Source of the DNA: Burkholderiales bacterium UBA2647
GTDB lineage: Bacteria; Pseudomonadota; Gammaproteobacteria; Burkholderiales; Burkholderiaceae_E
Assembly: GCA_002359635.1 (NCBI GenBank)
Contig: DENJ01000043.1
Span: 1 to 64,000, forward strand
Length of the DNA stretch: 64,000 nt
Direction: 5' to 3'
Made by a program: the position numbers and the translations under genes. The notes under the pieces were generated by a model. That model was not told the DNA's origin. It made no database searches and worked only from the letters and a program-made list of their open reading frames with translations. Below, one piece after another: positions 42,896 to 51,682 of the stretch (positions are counted from its first letter, which is position 1; each line of letters begins with the position of its first letter).

Positions 42896-44130
42896 GATTG
42901 CTTCATCAAGCTATGAATCTCAGACCAAGCGTTCTTGACCCTTGGCCAAACCTTTCCGCATGAAACCGCACCAAATACAAACAGACCCAAGGCGATCGTC
43001 CAGGGAAACATGGTTCGGCTTGAAAACTCAAGGCCAATCAATACCAGTTGTGGTCCTTCGGTGGCTGCCTTGACCAAGGCGTGGTGCGCCAACTCAATGA
43101 TGGCAACAGCACCAGCAAGCCAGATCAAGGCAGGGGCGCTGACCATGAGATAGGCCGGTATAAGTCGATGCAAAAGTCCTGCACGAAACACCGGTTCATG
43201 CATCATGATCAGGCCGGCGATACCTCCTGGCAAATACATCACAACCAGGATAAACATGAGCCCGAAATAAAGCATCCAAGCCCCGGTATAGTCGCTAAGT
43301 GAAATCTGCAAGGCCGTGATCAACATCGCGCCCAAGATTGGGCCTAAGAAATGTCCGACCCCACCAATATAAGTCATCAGCAGGACAGCGCCGGATTGAG
43401 CGCCACTGACTGACAATGCGTTCATGATTTCAAAGTTAATGGCTGCGAGTGCCCCAGCGATACCTGCAAAAATTCCCGAAAGACAGAACGATATAAAACG
43501 AATCATTTGGGTGGAGTAACCAATGAACTCGGCGCGTTCTGGATTCTCGCGGACAGCGTTGGCCATTCGACCAAACGGCGTTTGCGTGATCGCAAACATG
43601 GTGATCACCGACACGAATGTCCAGGCGGCAATCAGGTAGTAGACCTGAATCTGAGCGCCAAAGTCCAGACCTAGCCAAAGCGCAAGCTTAGAACGGTCTG
43701 CACTCACACCCTCTTCACCACCAAAAAAAGATCGCATGATCAACGATGATGCGGCCACTAACTCGCCGAGGCCAAGGGAAATCATGGCAAATGCGGTGCC
43801 TGCCCTTTTGGTGGATACCCATCCGAAAACAAAAGCGAAGAGCAATCCGGTGAATGCGCCCACAATGGGCACCATAACCAATGGCAGGGAGGCATTTGGC
43901 CCTGCCAAGATTTGCAGCGCATGAATCGACATAAAACCTGCCAGACCATAGTAGACGGCGTGGCCGAAAGACAGCATACCGGTCTGGCCGAGTAGCATGT
44001 TGTAGCTCAGTGCGAACACCGCCATGATGCACATCAGGCTCATTTTGGTGAGGGAAGTGCCTGAGTCAAAGACGAAAGGTAGCGCTATCAAGACTAGCGC
44101 TGCCAGAGGCCAGATTGCCAGTCGCTTCAT
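42892..44130 (-). CDS. livM: Branched-chain amino-acid-type ABC permease LivM with C-terminal extension
   Basis: A 412-residue permease. The LivM core is clear (MLLGQTGMLSFGHAVYYGLAGFMSIHAL, GTAFAMISLGLGELVAASSLI, YIGGVGHFLGPILGAMLITALQ, GGIAGL). After GGIAGLIMMHEP, where most homologues end, about 110 more residues follow with at least two further membrane helices (LMVSAPALIWLAGAVAIIEL and MFPWTIALGLFVFGAVSC). Together with LivH it forms the channel. It follows livH with a 1-nt gap. Confidence 0.92.
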   Translation of the reverse strand: MKRLAIWPLAALVLIALPFVFDSGTSLTKMSLMCIMAVFALSYNMLLGQTGMLSFGHAVYYGLAGFMSIHALQILAGPNASLPLVMVPIVGAFTGLLFAFVFGWVSTKRAGTAFAMISLGLGELVAASSLIMRSFFGGEEGVSADRSKLALWLGLDFGAQIQVYYLIAAWTFVSVITMFAITQTPFGRMANAVRENPERAEFIGYSTQMIRFISFCLSGIFAGIAGALAAINFEIMNALSVSGAQSGAVLLMTYIGGVGHFLGPILGAMLITALQISLSDYTGAWMLYFGLMFILVVMYLPGGIAGLIMMHEPVFRAGLLHRLIPAYLMVSAPALIWLAGAVAIIELAHHALVKAATEGPQLVLIGLEFSSRTMFPWTIALGLFVFGAVSCGKVWPRVKNAWSEIHSLMKQS

Positions 44131-44131
44131 A

Positions 44132-45082
44132 TCAGGTTTCCCGGTTACCCATGAGACCCGTGGGCCGGAAGATCAGGATCATGATCAAGAGAAGATATGG
44201 GATGACGGGCGCGACCTGCGCCACCGTCACACTCCAGAGATCGCCCAACACGCTGCCATTTTTCGGATTAAATGGAAGAAATTGAAACAAATCGGAGAGC
44301 GAAACATTAACGGCGACCGCAAAGGTCTGCACCAGACCAATCAGCAACGAGGCAATAAATGCACCCGTGAGCGAACCCAATCCACCGAGCACCACGACTA
44401 CAAACAAGATCGGTCCAAGCAGTGCAGCCATCGAAGGCTGGGTGACCAGAGCCGGGCCAGCGATCACGCCAGCAAGACCGGCTAAAACCGATCCGCCGCC
44501 AAAAACCAGCATGAAAATCCGAGGCACGTTATGCCCCAACATTGCAACCATGTTCGGGTGGCTCAATGAAGCCTGGATGATTAAGCCGACGCGGGTCTTG
44601 GTGAGCACCCAGAGTAAAGCAATAAACATCCCGATGGCAATGCAGAGCATAAAAACTTTGTAGGCGGGGTAGGTTGTGCCAAACATGGTGAAGGCAACAA
44701 AGTCCAATGTTTCCGGTACACGGTAGTCGACAGGTAGTTTGCCCCAGATCATTTGCACAACTTCTTCAATCACGAAGGCAAGCCCAAAGGTGAACAGTAG
44801 TTCAGCGACATGGCCATGCTTGTGCACCTGGCGAAGTCCGTAGCGCTCGATGATGGCGCCCACAAAGCCAACCAAAAGCGGTGCGGCAACGAGTCCAATC
44901 CAAAAGCCAAGATGTTTGGCGATTTCAAAGCCAAAATATGCGCCCAACATGTAAAAGCTTGCATGCGCGAAATTTAGAACACCCATCATCGAGAAAATGA
45001 GGGTGAGCCCGCCTGCCATCATGAACAGCAGCATGCCGTATAAAACGCCATTTAGGCTCGAAAATAACAGGAGTTCAAGCAT
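44132..45082 (-). CDS. livH: Branched-chain amino-acid-type ABC permease LivH
   Basis: A 316-residue permease with the LivH signature GMLLFMMAGGLTLIFSMMGVLNFAHASFYMLGAYFG and the VVVLGGLGSLTGAFIASLLIGLVQT block. About eight membrane helices. It is a half of the transmembrane channel with LivM. The gene order binding protein, livH, livM, livG, livF is canonical for these importers, whose substrates range from amino acids to aromatic acids and urea. Confidence 0.94.
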   Translation of the reverse strand: MLELLLFSSLNGVLYGMLLFMMAGGLTLIFSMMGVLNFAHASFYMLGAYFGFEIAKHLGFWIGLVAAPLLVGFVGAIIERYGLRQVHKHGHVAELLFTFGLAFVIEEVVQMIWGKLPVDYRVPETLDFVAFTMFGTTYPAYKVFMLCIAIGMFIALLWVLTKTRVGLIIQASLSHPNMVAMLGHNVPRIFMLVFGGGSVLAGLAGVIAGPALVTQPSMAALLGPILFVVVVLGGLGSLTGAFIASLLIGLVQTFAVAVNVSLSDLFQFLPFNPKNGSVLGDLWSVTVAQVAPVIPYLLLIMILIFRPTGLMGNRET

Positions 45083-45150
45083 GACACCCTCTGGAACCGG
45101 GCTCGCGAGCTAAGGCTACAAGCCCGGTCGATGAAGCGCGGTAAGAACCC

Positions 45151-46401
45151 TTAGTAAGGACGGCTCATCTTGCAGGTGGTTGCCAGTTCCGTATCTTTGC
45201 CTTCAACTTTACCGAGCGTTTTCCATCCCCAGCCTGTGCCTTCTTCGTCGAACTTCGCACCTGCAGGCAAGGGGCCGAATGAGGCGATAAACATGTCTTG
45301 TATGAACTGATGGTTATCGGTTCGCATATAGCCTACGCCACCGTTATGCGTTGTGATTCTCATGCCCTCAAGTTTTTGAGCGACTTTCTTTGCATCGACT
45401 GCGCCAGCGGCTTTGATCGCTTCAGAAAGCATATACATCTGATTGAAAGCGCGGGGGTACCATACCGCCTGGCCTGTGCGTGGCCGGAAATCGGACTCAA
45501 TGGCCTGGGAGGGGGGATTCGGTACGTTGGCATGTCCCTCAACCACTGCAAAGACACGGTCAGCGAGTCCGGTCTGCTTGATCGCGGTGGGCCCGCCTGC
45601 GCCACCTGCATAGTAGGTATACCAGTCAACCTTGAGGCCTGCATCGGCGGCCGCCTTAAGCAACAGTGCGATGTCCTGCCCCCAGTTGCCGGTGATGACC
45701 GAGTCGGCGCCCGAAGCCTTGATTTTCGCGATGTAGGGCGCAAAGTCATTGATCTTCAGTAAAGGATGTAGCTCATTGCCAACGACTTGCACATCGGGTC
45801 GCTTCTCCTTGAGCATCGCCACCGCTTGGGCGCGAACCGAGTGGCCGAAGGAATAATCCTGATTGATCAGGTAAACCTTTTTGACGCTTGTCCGCGCCTT
45901 CATAAAGTTGGTGAGTGCCGCCATCTTGGTGTCGGAATCAGCATCCCAACGGAAATGCGACCACGAACATTTGTCGTTGGTCAGCGAGGGATCGACCGCG
46001 GCATAGTTCAGGTAAATCACCTCCTTGCCAGGATTACGCGCATTGTGTTTGACCACAAACTCCGACAGCGCTGCAGCCACCGCTGAACCATTGCCCTGTG
46101 TGATGATTCGAATACCACGGTCAATGGCCTTTTGTGCTTGTACGATGCTTTCCTGTGGATTTGTTTTTCCATCAAAGGGCACGATTTCAAACTTGCGCCC
46201 GAGCACGCCTCCTGCCGTGTTGAGTTGGTCAGCGATGTAGCGAAAGTGTTTCAGTCCATGCTCACCAATACTTGCTCCGCCCCCTGACAAGGGATCGATG
46301 TAGGCAACTTGAATGGTTTGCTGCGCAAGCGCTCCGGTACTGCCAAGCGACAGGCCAACGGCCGTAGCCATAGCGCCCAAAATGGTTTTAATGCGACGCA
46401 T
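45151..46401 (-). CDS. Liv-type ABC transporter substrate-binding protein
   Basis: A 416-residue periplasmic binding protein of the branched-chain amino acid family. The signal peptide (IKTILGAMATAVGLSLGSTGALAQ) is followed by IQVAYIDPLSGGGASIGEHGLKHFRYIADQLNTAGGVLGRKFEIV. GGAGACAAG directly before ATG 46401 supports this start over the upstream frame to 46602. It is larger than E. coli LivK, in the size range of aromatic-compound or amide binders, so the substrate is open. Confidence 0.9.
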   Translation of the reverse strand: MRRIKTILGAMATAVGLSLGSTGALAQQTIQVAYIDPLSGGGASIGEHGLKHFRYIADQLNTAGGVLGRKFEIVPFDGKTNPQESIVQAQKAIDRGIRIITQGNGSAVAAALSEFVVKHNARNPGKEVIYLNYAAVDPSLTNDKCSWSHFRWDADSDTKMAALTNFMKARTSVKKVYLINQDYSFGHSVRAQAVAMLKEKRPDVQVVGNELHPLLKINDFAPYIAKIKASGADSVITGNWGQDIALLLKAAADAGLKVDWYTYYAGGAGGPTAIKQTGLADRVFAVVEGHANVPNPPSQAIESDFRPRTGQAVWYPRAFNQMYMLSEAIKAAGAVDAKKVAQKLEGMRITTHNGGVGYMRTDNHQFIQDMFIASFGPLPAGAKFDEEGTGWGWKTLGKVEGKDTELATTCKMSRPY

Positions 46402-46556
46402 CTTGTCTCCTCCAGGTGTTTGATTTTTGTTTAAAACGGTTCTAATTGTTTTCTGTCGGCATTTCATCACAGCGCCGGCGATCAAGCAAGCATTCTTCCA
46501 AGACAGCCTGCCTATCGCTGCTGCAAATGTATCGCTTGCTGATGAATCGACGCGAG

Positions 46557-47003
46557 CTAGGGCTGCTGAAGCACCATTTGCGTCTGGGTGACTACGGCGC
46601 ATAGCTTACCGGCTTCATCGCTGATTCTTGTTTCCCACACATGGGTGCTGCGGCCGCGGTGCAGAGGGCGAGTGTCGGCCAGCACATAGCTGCCGATGGC
46701 GGCGCCGCGCAGGAAATTTGTTTTTGACTCAATGGTCGTGGTGCGTGCGCCTTTGGGCAGTTGAATAAAGGTTGCAACCGCGCCAACCGTATCGGCTAGG
46801 GCCATGAATGCACCGCCGTGCAGGCTGTTACCCGCTGTACAAAGTTCCATGCGCACGAGCAAGCGCGCCTGGACATGTTCTGGCTCGAGCTTGACCCACT
46901 CGATGCCAAGCAACCCCGGAAAGAGGGGTTTTAGCCGCTCAGCCATGTCTTCTAAAGACGCTTGCGCTTGATCGGGCTGCGTATCATTATGGTCGGTGCT
47001 CAT
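46557..47003 (-). CDS. PaaI-type hotdog thioesterase
   Basis: A 148-residue hotdog-fold protein with the PaaI/YbgC-like signature NSLHGGAFMALADTVGAVATFIQLPKG and TTIESKTNFLRGA, hydrolysing acyl-CoA thioesters. It lies upstream of the liv operon on the same strand but 155 nt from it, and only 29 nt from the divergent amidohydrolase start, suggesting a shared promoter region. Confidence 0.9.
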   Translation of the reverse strand: MSTDHNDTQPDQAQASLEDMAERLKPLFPGLLGIEWVKLEPEHVQARLLVRMELCTAGNSLHGGAFMALADTVGAVATFIQLPKGARTTTIESKTNFLRGAAIGSYVLADTRPLHRGRSTHVWETRISDEAGKLCAVVTQTQMVLQQP

Positions 47004-47032
47004 GAGCTTTCCTTTATAAAAAACATATCGTG

Positions 47033-47959
47033 ATGAAAAAACTTCAAATTGTCGATGCGCATCATCATCTGTGGGATTTGACCTTGGGTTGGTATGATTG
47101 GCTTGTCGGAGACCCTAAGCCTTTTCTGCTTGGGGATTACACCGCCTTGCGTCGAAATTACCTGCCCGCTGATTATCGAATCGATGCCTGGGGCCTCGAA
47201 GTGCTTGCCACTGTGCATATTGAAGCCGAGTGTAAGCGTTCACTGGCACTCGAGGAGACGCGCTGGCTACATGAGCAAGCGCAAGCCCATGGCATGCCTG
47301 ATGGCGTCGTTGCGCATGCCTGGCTGCATGATCCAAAGCTTGATGAGCGGCTTGCCGCCCATGCGAACTACCCACTGGTTAAAGGCTTGCGCTCAAAGCC
47401 TGTTACCGCCTCTGAGGCCAGTGCAGCAGCGCCTACAGGGCCGGGCTCACTTTCAGATCCGCATTGGCTTGAAGGCATGCGTAAGCTTGCTAGGTACCAA
47501 TGGTCTTGGGATTTGCGGGTACCCTTTTGGCACCTGGAGGAGGCGGCCGGGGTTCTTGAGAAGGTTCCAGAACTTGAGGTGGTCCTTAATCACACAGGTT
47601 TACCATGGGATCGAAGCGAGGCAGGGTTGGCGCATTGGCGCAAGGGCATGAAAGCCTTGGCTCGCCTGCCTCAGGTCTATTGCAAGATCAGTGAATTAGG
47701 CCTCTTGAATGCGGCCTGGACCGTAGCGTCGAATCAGCGGGTGGTCCAAGAAGCTGTTGAACTGTTTGGCCCCTCTCGCTGTATGTTTGGAAGTAACTTC
47801 CCTGTGGCGAGCCTGCGTGTCGGATTTCTTTCCCAGGTACTGGGCATCGACAAGATGCTGCAGCACTTAACAGCAGCAGAGCGACACGATATTTTTGTCA
47901 ACAACGCTATATCGTTCTATCGCTTAGAGCCATTTTGCAGGCAAGTTCAAAAGCATTAA
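47033..47959 (+). CDS. TIM-barrel amidohydrolase (amidohydrolase 2 family)
   Basis: A 308-residue metal-dependent hydrolase. The HxH metal motif is at the N-terminus (IVDAHHHLWDLTLGWYDWL), with VLNHTGLPWD and the terminal GSNFPVASLR characteristic of lactonase-like members (L-fucono-lactonase/2-pyrone-4,6-dicarboxylate hydrolase relatives). ATG 47033 is preferred over an adjacent GTG. The 3' end overlaps the convergent pdxA-like gene by 53 nt. With PdxA-like dehydrogenase and a Bug binding protein next to it, a sugar-acid catabolic set is plausible. Confidence 0.88.
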   Translation: MKKLQIVDAHHHLWDLTLGWYDWLVGDPKPFLLGDYTALRRNYLPADYRIDAWGLEVLATVHIEAECKRSLALEETRWLHEQAQAHGMPDGVVAHAWLHDPKLDERLAAHANYPLVKGLRSKPVTASEASAAAPTGPGSLSDPHWLEGMRKLARYQWSWDLRVPFWHLEEAAGVLEKVPELEVVLNHTGLPWDRSEAGLAHWRKGMKALARLPQVYCKISELGLLNAAWTVASNQRVVQEAVELFGPSRCMFGSNFPVASLRVGFLSQVLGIDKMLQHLTAAERHDIFVNNAISFYRLEPFCRQVQKH

Positions 47960-48866
47960 AAAAAGCCTGCGGGTTGGCAATGCCTTGACCGGCGATATCA
48001 TAAGCGGTGCCATGAGCGGGCGTGGTAATGGGATATGGCAAGCCGCCATGAACGGTCACCCCACGCTCAAAGCCGAGCAGTTTCATCGCAATCTGACCTT
48101 GGTCGTGATACATCGTGACAACGCCATCATAGCCATCGGGCTTGCGAATGGCTCGGACAAACACAGTATCGGCGGGGAAAGGACCTTCAGCATCATAGCC
48201 CTCCTTCTTGGCGAGCGCGATGCCAGGCGCGATGATCCTTGCCTCTTCGTCACCGTAGTTGCCGTGATCACCGTTATGAGGATTAAGACCGCAAACGGCG
48301 ATGCGAGGCTGTTTGAGGCCAGCACGGGTCAGGGATTGATGAATGAGCGTAATCGCCGCTGCCACGCTGTGCTTGCTTAAAAGCTGGCTCACCTCACGCA
48401 AGGCCACATGCGAAGTCACGCGTGCCGTCCAAAGATTTTCGAGCACATTAAGTTCTCCGCATACGCCCTCAAACTGAAGATGATCGGCAAACCATCGCAA
48501 TTCATCTTCTTGTTGCATGCCAGCTGCACGCAAGGCGCTTTTGTTCAACGGCGCAAAACAAAATGCATCGACTTTCGCTTGTTGGGCCAGCGATAAACCC
48601 TGATGAAGCCCCTCAAGCATGTAGCGACCATTGTCTGCGTTGGCAAGCCCGGGCTGAACGCTTGAAGTCAGCCAGCCCTCCCATGCATGCAGGGTGAGCC
48701 CGGCAGGCACTCGAAGTGCGGCTTGTTGTCCAATGAGATGGATATGCACATGCTGATAACGCGAAGGCTCATCAAGCAATTTCTGCACCAATTCAGGACC
48801 GATGCCGGCAGGGTCGCCGCTGAAAAGAGCAATGCGTGGCTTGGGAACCTGTTGATGGTTGCTCAT
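47907..48866 (-). CDS. PdxA-family 4-hydroxythreonine-4-phosphate dehydrogenase
   Basis: A 319-residue PdxA-family dehydrogenase. The N-terminal RIALFSGDPAGIGPELVQKLL and GLNPHNGDHGNYGDEEARIIAPGI and MYHDQGQIAMKLLGFERGV blocks are diagnostic, including the His metal ligands. It could serve vitamin B6 synthesis, but its place beside an amidohydrolase and a Bug protein fits the catabolic PdxA2 branch, which oxidises phosphorylated threonate or erythronate; no kinase is present here. The upstream 87 nt are AT-rich with repeated ATGAT/GATCATT motifs and TTCG-N7-CGAA, a possible operator. Confidence 0.88.
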   Translation of the reverse strand: MSNHQQVPKPRIALFSGDPAGIGPELVQKLLDEPSRYQHVHIHLIGQQAALRVPAGLTLHAWEGWLTSSVQPGLANADNGRYMLEGLHQGLSLAQQAKVDAFCFAPLNKSALRAAGMQQEDELRWFADHLQFEGVCGELNVLENLWTARVTSHVALREVSQLLSKHSVAAAITLIHQSLTRAGLKQPRIAVCGLNPHNGDHGNYGDEEARIIAPGIALAKKEGYDAEGPFPADTVFVRAIRKPDGYDGVVTMYHDQGQIAMKLLGFERGVTVHGGLPYPITTPAHGTAYDIAGQGIANPQAFFNAFELACKMALSDRTI

Positions 48867-48953
48867 ATTTCGATCATTTCGAACACGCGATTCATTCGTT
48901 CATAAAGATCAATTCAATCATTTAGATCATTGCTATCACTAGCACGTTATAGT

Positions 48954-49946
48954 TTATCGGTCGGTCCAAGGCATTTCTTTCCACAATTGTCTAAATATGC
49001 TGTCACCGGCACGGATCTCTGCCTCGTAAGCGCTCGGCGTGAGGAAGCGGATCGGCGCAAAGGCACGCTCTGCCGCCTCCTTGAATGCAGGATCGTTTGC
49101 TGCGCGTTCGATAGCTCGGGTAAGGCGCTCGCGAATCGGCGCAGGCAGACCCTTAGGCGCGGCCATGCCGCGAAGCGATGCCATTTCGAAAGCAAAGCCT
49201 TGTTCCCTGAAGGTAGGCCAATCGGGTGCCATACTCATGCGCTGGGACGTCATCTGCCCTAGACAGCGAATTGGCGAACCACTCTTCAAGTACTGCAACG
49301 CTTCGCCTACATTGATGGCTGCAACCGTGATGTGCTTGCCTGTTATCGCGGTACGGGTTTCCGAACTTCCTTTAAATGGAACATGGGTGAGGGACACCGC
49401 GGCAGTGCGTTCAAACATCAGCATCGCCAAATGGTCATCGGATCCGACACCGGTCGAACCAACCGTTACTTTTTTCGGATTGTTTTTAGCAAAGCTTTGA
49501 AGCTCAGCAAGACTGCGTATCGGGCTCTCGTTATGAACACAAAAGGTCCCCGGATCATCAACAATGTTGCCCAGGTAATCAAAACTTGAAATCGACCAGG
49601 CTGCATTGCGTTCGATCGGGATGGTGATGACCGGTGGCGTGTTGATAAATCCAATGGTGTAGCCATCCGGCGTTGCGTTGGCGATTGCAGCAAACCCAAT
49701 GCCGCCACCAGCACCTGGTCGATTCAGGATACTTATCTTTGCGCCGTCTCCGAGGTGCTTTTCAATAAACGGAACAAGGCTTCTTGCAACAATATCGGTC
49801 CCGCCCCCGGGTGCGTAAGCGATGATGAGGTTGATGGGCTGGTCTGAAGGCCAAGCTGCATGGGCTGTGAGATGGGCAAAGCCCATAGCGAGCGCGGCAA
49901 CTAGCCGTCTTGCCGCTCGTGACATACCTTGCTGCAGGTTTTTCAC
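48954..49946 (-). CDS. Bug/TctC-family periplasmic binding protein
   Basis: A 330-residue orphan binding protein of the Bug family. Signal SRAARRLVAALAMGFAHLTAHA precedes WPSDQPINLIIAYAPGGGTDIVARSLVPFIEKHLG and LNRPGAGGGIGF. A GTG start at 49946 is selected because AAGGAG lies 6 nt upstream; the ATG at 49961 contains that site within itself. It probably supplies a carboxylate to a distant TctAB permease. It lies 63 nt from the small 66-residue gene on the same strand. Confidence 0.9.
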   Translation of the reverse strand: MKNLQQGMSRAARRLVAALAMGFAHLTAHAAWPSDQPINLIIAYAPGGGTDIVARSLVPFIEKHLGDGAKISILNRPGAGGGIGFAAIANATPDGYTIGFINTPPVITIPIERNAAWSISSFDYLGNIVDDPGTFCVHNESPIRSLAELQSFAKNNPKKVTVGSTGVGSDDHLAMLMFERTAAVSLTHVPFKGSSETRTAITGKHITVAAINVGEALQYLKSGSPIRCLGQMTSQRMSMAPDWPTFREQGFAFEMASLRGMAAPKGLPAPIRERLTRAIERAANDPAFKEAAERAFAPIRFLTPSAYEAEIRAGDSIFRQLWKEMPWTDR

Positions 49947-50009
49947 CGTCGTCTCCTTCATTGGGTTTTTGCTAGTCTGCCTTAGCCACCAAGGCTTTGG
50001 CAATCGGCA

Positions 50010-50210
50010 TTAATCGGCGAGCAATTGGATCCGATAGGCCTCTCGAACTTGAGCAAGCTCTTTGGCCGCGGCTGCCTGCTTGGTCTTTGGCGCCTTCTTG
50101 TCGCTTAGTTCGGCAACCAGGGCTTTCATGCGCGAACCCATCGCACTGCGGGCCGGATCATCGGCGCCCGCGTGCAAAGCAAGCATCAAAGCATTGGTGA
50201 AATCGTCCAT
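50010..50210 (-). CDS. 66-residue small protein, paralogue A
   Basis: A highly helical 66-residue protein (MDDFTNALMLALHAGADDP...KELAQVREAYRIQLLAD). A second gene in this window (58072-58272) encodes a protein of identical length with about 49 of 66 residues the same; the segment RSAMGSRMKALV is unchanged. The upstream DNA is also conserved. ATG 50210 is chosen because the paralogue starts at the same residue. No family recognised. The central Lys/Ala-rich part suggests a soluble helical hairpin; no membrane helix or signal. Confidence 0.75.
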   Translation of the reverse strand: MDDFTNALMLALHAGADDPARSAMGSRMKALVAELSDKKAPKTKQAAAAKELAQVREAYRIQLLAD

Positions 50211-50215
50211 ACTGA

Positions 50216-50249
50216 GGTTAACGGCCGCCAAAGTCAGCGGAAGTTAGCC
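50216..50249 (-). promoter_or_regulatory. Conserved dyad upstream of paralogue A
   Basis: GGTTAAC (50216-50222) and GTTAGCC (50243-50249) form an imperfect 7-bp inverted repeat (6 of 7 pairs), 20 nt apart. The same 34-nt element with perfect arms and equal spacing lies upstream of paralogue B. Confidence 0.55.
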
Positions 50250-50256
50250 GGGAAAA

Positions 50257-50300
50257 GTTTAGGGCGTGGATTTCATCGGTTTAGGGCGTGGATTTCATCG
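50257..50300. repeat. Perfect 22-bp tandem duplication
   Basis: The 22-nt unit beginning GTTTAGGGCGTGG and ending TTCATCG occurs at 50257-50278 and again, identical, at 50279-50300. It lies in the region upstream of small paralogue A and just after the end of the GST gene. Confidence 0.9.
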
Positions 50301-50311
50301 CGGGCAAGGCA

Positions 50312-51016
50312 CTAGGCGGACGACCTTGGTTTCAGGCGATAAGGCTCTTCAAAGTCGCGAAAGTCATTTTCTGCCAATGCATCCCCCACCCAGGCCGCGA
50401 CGCCCTTGCTGCTCAGGCTTTCATCGAGGTAATCGGCAACAAGCGCGCTAACCGGTAAGCCATAGGTCCGGATGCGCATCACCACCGGTGCAAAGTAGGC
50501 ATCAGCAATGCTATAGCGGCCAAAAAGCATGGGGCCACCGAATCGCGCTAAGAGCGACGACCACATTTGTTCGATTCTCGCCAGATCGTTTCGTACCGCG
50601 GCCTTATCGCGCAAGGCGAGTGCCCCAATCTCAGGCAGACTGGCCTCGATATTCATGGGGCAGGCAGATCTTAAAGCGCCAAAGCCGCTATGCATCTCCG
50701 CACAAACACTGCGGGCGCGTGCACGGGCTTCGCGATCCTCGGGCCAAAGGCTATGCTCAGGAAACTGTTCTGCGAGGTACTCCACAATTGCCAAGCTGTC
50801 CCAGATGACAAGATCTCGGTCAACCAGCACAGGAACCCTTGCGCTGGCAGATAGCTTCCCCATCGTTTGCTTAAAATGGGAGTCGGGCGTGAAGTCATCA
50901 AAGCGCACCATGACCTCATCAAAGGCTATGTCAACTTGCTTCATCAAAACCCAGGGCCTCATCGACCACGATGAATAGTTCTTGTTACCGATATAAAGTT
51001 TAAGGTTATGGTTCAT
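50312..51016 (-). CDS. Glutathione S-transferase family protein
   Basis: A 234-residue GST. The N-terminal thioredoxin-like domain shows the active-site-like NYSSWSMRPWVLMKQ, then SARVPVLVDRDLVIWDSLAIVEYLAEQFP with the GSH-binding cis-Pro and Asp-Ser pair. The C-terminal helical domain follows. ATG 51016 has GAGGAGAG upstream. The neighbours (GNAT and a small protein) give no clue to the substrate. Confidence 0.9.
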   Translation of the reverse strand: MNHNLKLYIGNKNYSSWSMRPWVLMKQVDIAFDEVMVRFDDFTPDSHFKQTMGKLSASARVPVLVDRDLVIWDSLAIVEYLAEQFPEHSLWPEDREARARARSVCAEMHSGFGALRSACPMNIEASLPEIGALALRDKAAVRNDLARIEQMWSSLLARFGGPMLFGRYSIADAYFAPVVMRIRTYGLPVSALVADYLDESLSSKGVAAWVGDALAENDFRDFEEPYRLKPRSSA

Positions 51017-51089
51017 CAGACTCTCCTCGTGTGCGGCTGTTGACGCAAAACTCGGCGGTTGAGTATCAGAAAAGCTTTCCACGCGACAC

Positions 51090-51599
51090 TTAAAGCTCAA
51101 GCAGGTAACGCTGCTCTAAGACCTCCCGCCCCCATTGGGCGCCATGGGCCTCTTCCACACAGCGAAAACCTTGTTGTAAGTAGCGCGTTCGTGCGGCATG
51201 TAAATCGCTGAAGGTCCAAAGGTGGATCTCGCGAAATCCGTTTGTTTTGCAAAAGTTAATGGCTGTGTCGAGCAGCTTGAGGCCAAAGCCCTGCGAACGC
51301 AATGTCTGGTCAAGGATAAACCAGCGTAGCTGCGCACGGCCCTCACCGAGGCAGGCACCGTCGATCGCAATTGAGCCGAGCACATCACCTCCGCTCACCA
51401 CAAGCCAAAGCCGAGAATTCGGGTCTGGCAGACCTCGGGAAAACATCAGCAGATCCTTTGAAATGGTTTGCTGAAATACTTTGCCGAAAGCAAAATGGTG
51501 ACCGTAGTAGTCCATGTGCATCCCGACCAGGCGATCAATGACCGCGGTTGAAACCTCGCTCAATGCAACCGTCTGCGGCCTCTTGCCCGGATCAGCCAT
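51090..51599 (-). CDS. GNAT-family acetyltransferase
   Basis: A 169-residue N-acetyltransferase. The acetyl-CoA binding motif is LRSQGFGLKLLDTAINFC, preceded by the WLVVSGGDVLGSIAIDG strand pair and followed by IHLWTFSDLHAARTRYLQQGFRCVEE. The N-terminal helix (VIDRLVGMHMDYYGHHFAFG) matches the group often fused to MarR regulators, but no MarR domain is present. Substrate unknown. Confidence 0.87.
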   Translation of the reverse strand: MADPGKRPQTVALSEVSTAVIDRLVGMHMDYYGHHFAFGKVFQQTISKDLLMFSRGLPDPNSRLWLVVSGGDVLGSIAIDGACLGEGRAQLRWFILDQTLRSQGFGLKLLDTAINFCKTNGFREIHLWTFSDLHAARTRYLQQGFRCVEEAHGAQWGREVLEQRYLLEL

Positions 51600-51682
51600 A
51601 GGACATCGCCCTGATCATTTCAGGGACCGCGTGCTGATCTGTATCTGTTCTCGTCATCATGCGTAACCAAAGCGCGTGTGCG

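Noticed and set aside
44024..44485. Open frame of about 150 codons opposite livH and livM
   Set aside because: It lies antisense to well-supported transporter genes and its charged, His-rich content is what the complement of membrane-protein codons produces.
50216..50300. Sigma-28-like flagellar promoter (GCCGTTAA) upstream of the small paralogue
   Set aside because: A partial -10 match exists, but the matching TAAA-type -35 is at the wrong distance in both copies, and the orphan FliG alone does not make a motility context.
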